Origin: Verrucomicrobia subdivision 6 bacterium
GTDB taxonomy: Bacteria > Verrucomicrobiota > Verrucomicrobiia > Methylacidiphilales > Verrucolacustridaceae
Assembly: GCA_947441075.1 (NCBI GenBank)
Contig: CANESK010000006.1
Location: forward strand, 1-43,303
Reading direction: 5' to 3'
DNA: 43,303 nt
Positions 40,542 to 43,303 of the stretch are shown here, one piece after another. The notes beneath the pieces were generated by a model. That model did no database searches. It had not been told where the DNA came from and saw only the letters and a program-made list of their open reading frames with translations. The number at the start of each line of letters is the position of its first letter. Position 1 is the stretch's first letter. The translations under genes and the position numbers were made by a program.

Positions 40542-41669
40542 ATGAAAGAGTCCCGCTATGCTCGGTTGGCGGATGTGCTCACGGGGTATTCCACCGCTCT
40601 ACGGAAAGGAGACCGAATCTGGATTGATGCGACGGAGATTCCTGATGAGTTTCTTCTATTACTGATTCGAGCGGTGCGGGCGAGGGGAGCGGAGCCTTTC
40701 CTTCATCTTCATCACGGAGCGATTTCTCGCGAGATGGCTCGCGGAGCAACGGAGGCGGGTCTGCAGTTTACCTGCAAGCATGATCTAGCGAAAATGAAGG
40801 GGATGCAGGCGTATATTGCTTTGCGAGGTGCGCAAAATAGTTTTGAAGGTAGCGATATTCCTGCGAAGAAACAGCAGCTGGCGGGGAAGATTTTACGCCC
40901 GATTTCGGATCGGCGAGTGAATCATACCCGATGGGTGGTACTACGCTGGCCAACCCCCGCGATGGCTCAAGGGGCAGGGATGAGTACAGAGGCGTTCACA
41001 GATCTTTTCTTTCGCGTTTGCAACTTGGACTATCGGAAGATGTCGCAAGCGGTGAAGCCGCTGGTGGCATTAATGAAGCGGACGGACAAGGTGCATATTA
41101 CTGGGCCGGGCACTGATTTACGTTTCTCCATCCGAGGGATCGGAGTCATTCCCTGTGTGGGGGAGAGAAACCTGCCCGATGGAGAAGTGTTTACAGCGCC
41201 GATCAAGGATAGTGTCGAGGGAGAAGTAACCTTTTCAGCTCCTGCGGTCTATCGGGGAATTCCATTTGAGAAGATAAGGCTGGAGTTTTCCCGCGGGCAG
41301 ATTGTCCGGGCCCGTGCGGGGGATAAAAGCCGGCAGCTGGAAGAAATCTTCTCCAGTGATCAGGGGGCTCGGTACATCGGGGAATTCTCCTTGGGGTTAA
41401 ATCCTTTTCTACGGAATCCCATTCGCGACATTCTTTTTGATGAGAAGATCGCGGGTTCGTTTCATTTTACGCCTGGGCAAGCCTATGAGGTGGCAGACAA
41501 CGGGAATCGGTCGCAAATTCATTGGGATTTAGTTAATTTGCAGGATCGGACGCATGGAGGCGGCCAGATTTATTTCGATGGAAAACTGATTCGTGATGAC
41601 GGACTTTTCGTGCGGAAAGATCTCTTGGGGTTGAATCCCGATCGACTCGGAAAGGTGCTGGCCTTGTGA
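40542..41669 (+). CDS. M29-family aminopeptidase
   Basis: The 375-aa product has the thermophilic metalloprotease (M29) signature segments in the C-terminal half: NLPDGEVFTAP, EGEVTFSAPAVY, GEFSLGLNP, LFDEKIAGSFHF and QIHWDLVNLQ, which hold the Glu, His and Asp metal ligands. These enzymes remove N-terminal residues from peptides using two metal ions, often in the cytosol. Length is normal (about 370-410 aa). It overlaps the GspE/PilB ATPase gene by 4 bp (GTGA), which is notable because the two are functionally unrelated. Confidence 0.92.
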   Translation: MKESRYARLADVLTGYSTALRKGDRIWIDATEIPDEFLLLLIRAVRARGAEPFLHLHHGAISREMARGATEAGLQFTCKHDLAKMKGMQAYIALRGAQNSFEGSDIPAKKQQLAGKILRPISDRRVNHTRWVVLRWPTPAMAQGAGMSTEAFTDLFFRVCNLDYRKMSQAVKPLVALMKRTDKVHITGPGTDLRFSIRGIGVIPCVGERNLPDGEVFTAPIKDSVEGEVTFSAPAVYRGIPFEKIRLEFSRGQIVRARAGDKSRQLEEIFSSDQGARYIGEFSLGLNPFLRNPIRDILFDEKIAGSFHFTPGQAYEVADNGNRSQIHWDLVNLQDRTHGGGQIYFDGKLIRDDGLFVRKDLLGLNPDRLGKVLAL

Positions 41670-43303
41670 GCTTAACTACCGCCTTACTGGATTTAGCTAA
41701 GCAAGCAGGGGCTAAGGATATGCCGACCTGTACGAAGGCCATGGCAGAGGCGGCGGTGGAACAGCGTTCGATGGTCAATGCGCTTTTGGAAACGGGTCAG
41801 GTGGACGAGAAAGTCTTTGCGCAGAAGTTGGGGGAGTCCCTTGGTCTTCCGGTCTGGCAGGGGGAAATTCCACCGATTCCTGCCCCCTTGCGGGATAAGT
41901 TTCCGGCGAAGATTGCGTTGCGGCATCGTTTACTCCCGGTTACTCCCGCGGAAGGGGATCCACTTCCCGTTCTCTGTTTTGATCCCTTCGACCATTTAGC
42001 ACGGCAGGCTTTGGCTGGGTTTTGGACGGGGGAGTGTAAATGGATGCTGGCGCCTCGACGGGCGGTTTTGGATGGATTGCGGGGAGGGTATGGAGTGGGT
42101 GCAGAGACCTTTGATGAGATTCTTGAAGGAGGTGGGGAGTTTGCCTCGGCCAATGATCTCGAGCAGGAAACGACTGTACTGGACGAGAATGATTCGGAGG
42201 CGTCGGTGATTAAATTCGTGAATCAAGTTATCCGTGAGGCTTTGCAGGAGCGGGCGACGGATATTCATATCGAGCCTTTGGAGGATGATTTGCAGATTCG
42301 CTACCGAATCGACGGGGTGCTGCGGAATATTCCGGTTCCGCCACGAATCAAGTTGTTTCAGGCTTCACTCATTTCCCGGATTAAGATCATGGCTCATCTG
42401 GATATTGCGGAGCGGCGGTTACCGCAAGACGGGCGAATCAATCTGGAGTTTGAGGGCCGACCGATCGATGTGCGTATCGCGACGATTCCCTCGGTGACGG
42501 GGGAGTCGATCAGCCTTCGTCTCTTGGGTCAGCAGAGATTTGATTTTGAGCAGATGGGGCTGGGGGCGGCTCACTCGGAGATGGTGCGGGGGCTGCTGGC
42601 TTTACCAAATGGAATTGTCCTGATTACCGGTCCCACGGGATCAGGGAAGTCGACAACCCTGTATACCTTTTTGGCATCGCTGAACACAAAGGATCGGCGG
42701 ATCGTGACGATTGAGGATCCTGTTGAAAATAAAATTCCTGGGGTGGTGCAGATCGCGGTGAAGCCAGAGATCAACCTTACTTTTGCGGCGGGCCTTCGCA
42801 GTATTTTGCGGGGAGATCCGAACGTGGTGATGGTGGGTGAGATGCGGGATGTCGAAACAACCGAGATCGCAATTCGAGCCGCTTTGACTGGGCATTTGGT
42901 TTTTTCGACTTTGCACACCAATGATGCGATCGGGGGAATCACTCGGTTGGTCGATATGGGGATTGAGCCGTTCTTGGTGGGGTCTTCGGTGCGGGCTTTC
43001 GTGGCGCAAAGATTGGTCCGAGTACTGTGTCCTTGGTGTTGTGAGCCGGGTCAGTATTCGGAAGCCTATTTGAGGGATATTAAGATTCCTTTGGAGAAAG
43101 CAGCGACGGCGTATCGGGCGGTGGGTTGCGACCGGTGTCGCCAGACAGGGTATCAAGGTCGGCGCGCGATCTTTGAAATCTGCTTAGTTACGCCTCAACT
43201 TCAAGAAATGATCACGGCGAAGGCGACAAATGCGGCGCTGAAGGAAATGGCGAAGTCGCAAGGAATGCGAAATTTGCGGGATGACGGTTGGGACAAGGTA
43301 GCA
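41666..43303 (+). CDS. GspE/PilB-type secretion or pilus assembly ATPase (3' end outside window)
   Basis: Not in the ORF track because it runs off the edge. GTG at 41666 overlaps the previous stop, and 546 codons are open to the last base. The N-terminal ~150 residues resemble the GspE-N (MshEN) domain. Then come the RYRIDGVLR segment, Walker A GPTGSGKST (322-330), the Asp-box TIEDPVE, Walker B VVMVGEMRD (388-395), and a His-box THTND-like STLHTND. A tetracysteine zinc site follows (CPWC at 455-458, CDRC at 488-491), a PilB/GspE feature. It powers type II secretion or type IV pilus assembly. Only a short C-terminal end appears missing. Which of the two systems is not decidable. Confidence 0.95.
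   Translation, partial: MSLTTALLDLAKQAGAKDMPTCTKAMAEAAVEQRSMVNALLETGQVDEKVFAQKLGESLGLPVWQGEIPPIPAPLRDKFPAKIALRHRLLPVTPAEGDPLPVLCFDPFDHLARQALAGFWTGECKWMLAPRRAVLDGLRGGYGVGAETFDEILEGGGEFASANDLEQETTVLDENDSEASVIKFVNQVIREALQERATDIHIEPLEDDLQIRYRIDGVLRNIPVPPRIKLFQASLISRIKIMAHLDIAERRLPQDGRINLEFEGRPIDVRIATIPSVTGESISLRLLGQQRFDFEQMGLGAAHSEMVRGLLALPNGIVLITGPTGSGKSTTLYTFLASLNTKDRRIVTIEDPVENKIPGVVQIAVKPEINLTFAAGLRSILRGDPNVVMVGEMRDVETTEIAIRAALTGHLVFSTLHTNDAIGGITRLVDMGIEPFLVGSSVRAFVAQRLVRVLCPWCCEPGQYSEAYLRDIKIPLEKAATAYRAVGCDRCRQTGYQGRRAIFEICLVTPQLQEMITAKATNAALKEMAKSQGMRNLRDDGWDKVA

Noticed and set aside
1-43303. CRISPR array, insertion sequence or prophage
   Set aside because: No regularly spaced direct repeats, no transposase or integrase motif and no phage structural gene seen. 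The two DAACS genes are diverged paralogues, not a mobile duplication.

Overview
The window reads as an ordinary, gene-dense chromosomal stretch of a Gram-negative bacterium. The gene set fits the Verrucomicrobiota best: GTP-type PEP carboxykinase, System II (ResB/ResC) cytochrome c maturation, an Mla lipid transporter with outer-membrane logic, FeoA/FeoB plus a Cys-rich mini-protein, DUF420/SCO, a YqaA-type VTT protein and a GspE/PilB ATPase. The phylum is inferred from gene content only; no rRNA is present. I see no integrase, transposase, phage structural gene or CRISPR array. Genes are tightly packed, and many neighbours overlap by exactly 4 bp (ATGA or GTGA), which points to translationally coupled operons.

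Layout. 1-2.9 kb: the tail of an unknown gene, a bidirectional terminator, a leftward ygfZ-cyclophilin pair, and a rightward tadA-RluA pair diverging from it. 2.9-4.5 kb: a secreted mini-ORF, a VTT membrane protein and an orphan ORF flanked by hairpins. 4.6-10 kb: one rightward operon of ABC ATPase, ABC-2 permease, SCO, DUF420, feoA, feoB and a 43-aa Cys-rich membrane protein, joining copper/oxidase-assembly-type genes with ferrous iron uptake. 10-15.8 kb: two DAACS carboxylate/amino-acid symporters flank a secreted hydrolase, pckG and a small secreted protein. 15.9-19.4 kb: small membrane proteins (one PspC), then rfbA, an FmdB-like protein, apaG and proC.

19.4-19.9 kb holds the most unusual non-coding structure. 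An intact tRNA-Pro(CGG) is preceded, one 149-bp period upstream, by a decayed copy of itself and its upstream flank. The D-arm of that copy is interrupted by two tandem GC-rich hairpins. 19.9-25.9 kb is leftward: LarA-like/FAH, tRNA-Val(GAC), then resB-resC-folB.

26.7-30.7 kb is a six-gene leftward operon: STAS, MlaE, MlaF, MlaD, RsbW-like ATPase and an MBL-fold hydrolase. It suggests a lipid transporter governed by a phosphorylatable STAS switch. 30.8-33.5 kb runs rightward: a cNMP-binding protein, an AI-2E family permease and an ElaB/YqjE-type envelope-stress trio. 33.5-39.9 kb is a fully coupled operon of proB, proA, a glycosidase-glycosyltransferase fusion and an MsbA-like ABC exporter, probably making and exporting a glycan or glycolipid. 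The window ends with a leftward secreted protein, an M29 aminopeptidase and a GspE/PilB ATPase cut by the window edge.

The + strand looks G-rich nearly throughout, even across leftward genes, whose proteins are correspondingly Pro/Ser/Thr-rich. This suggests the whole window lies on one replichore with + as the leading strand. All family calls come from motifs read by eye; no database search was run.
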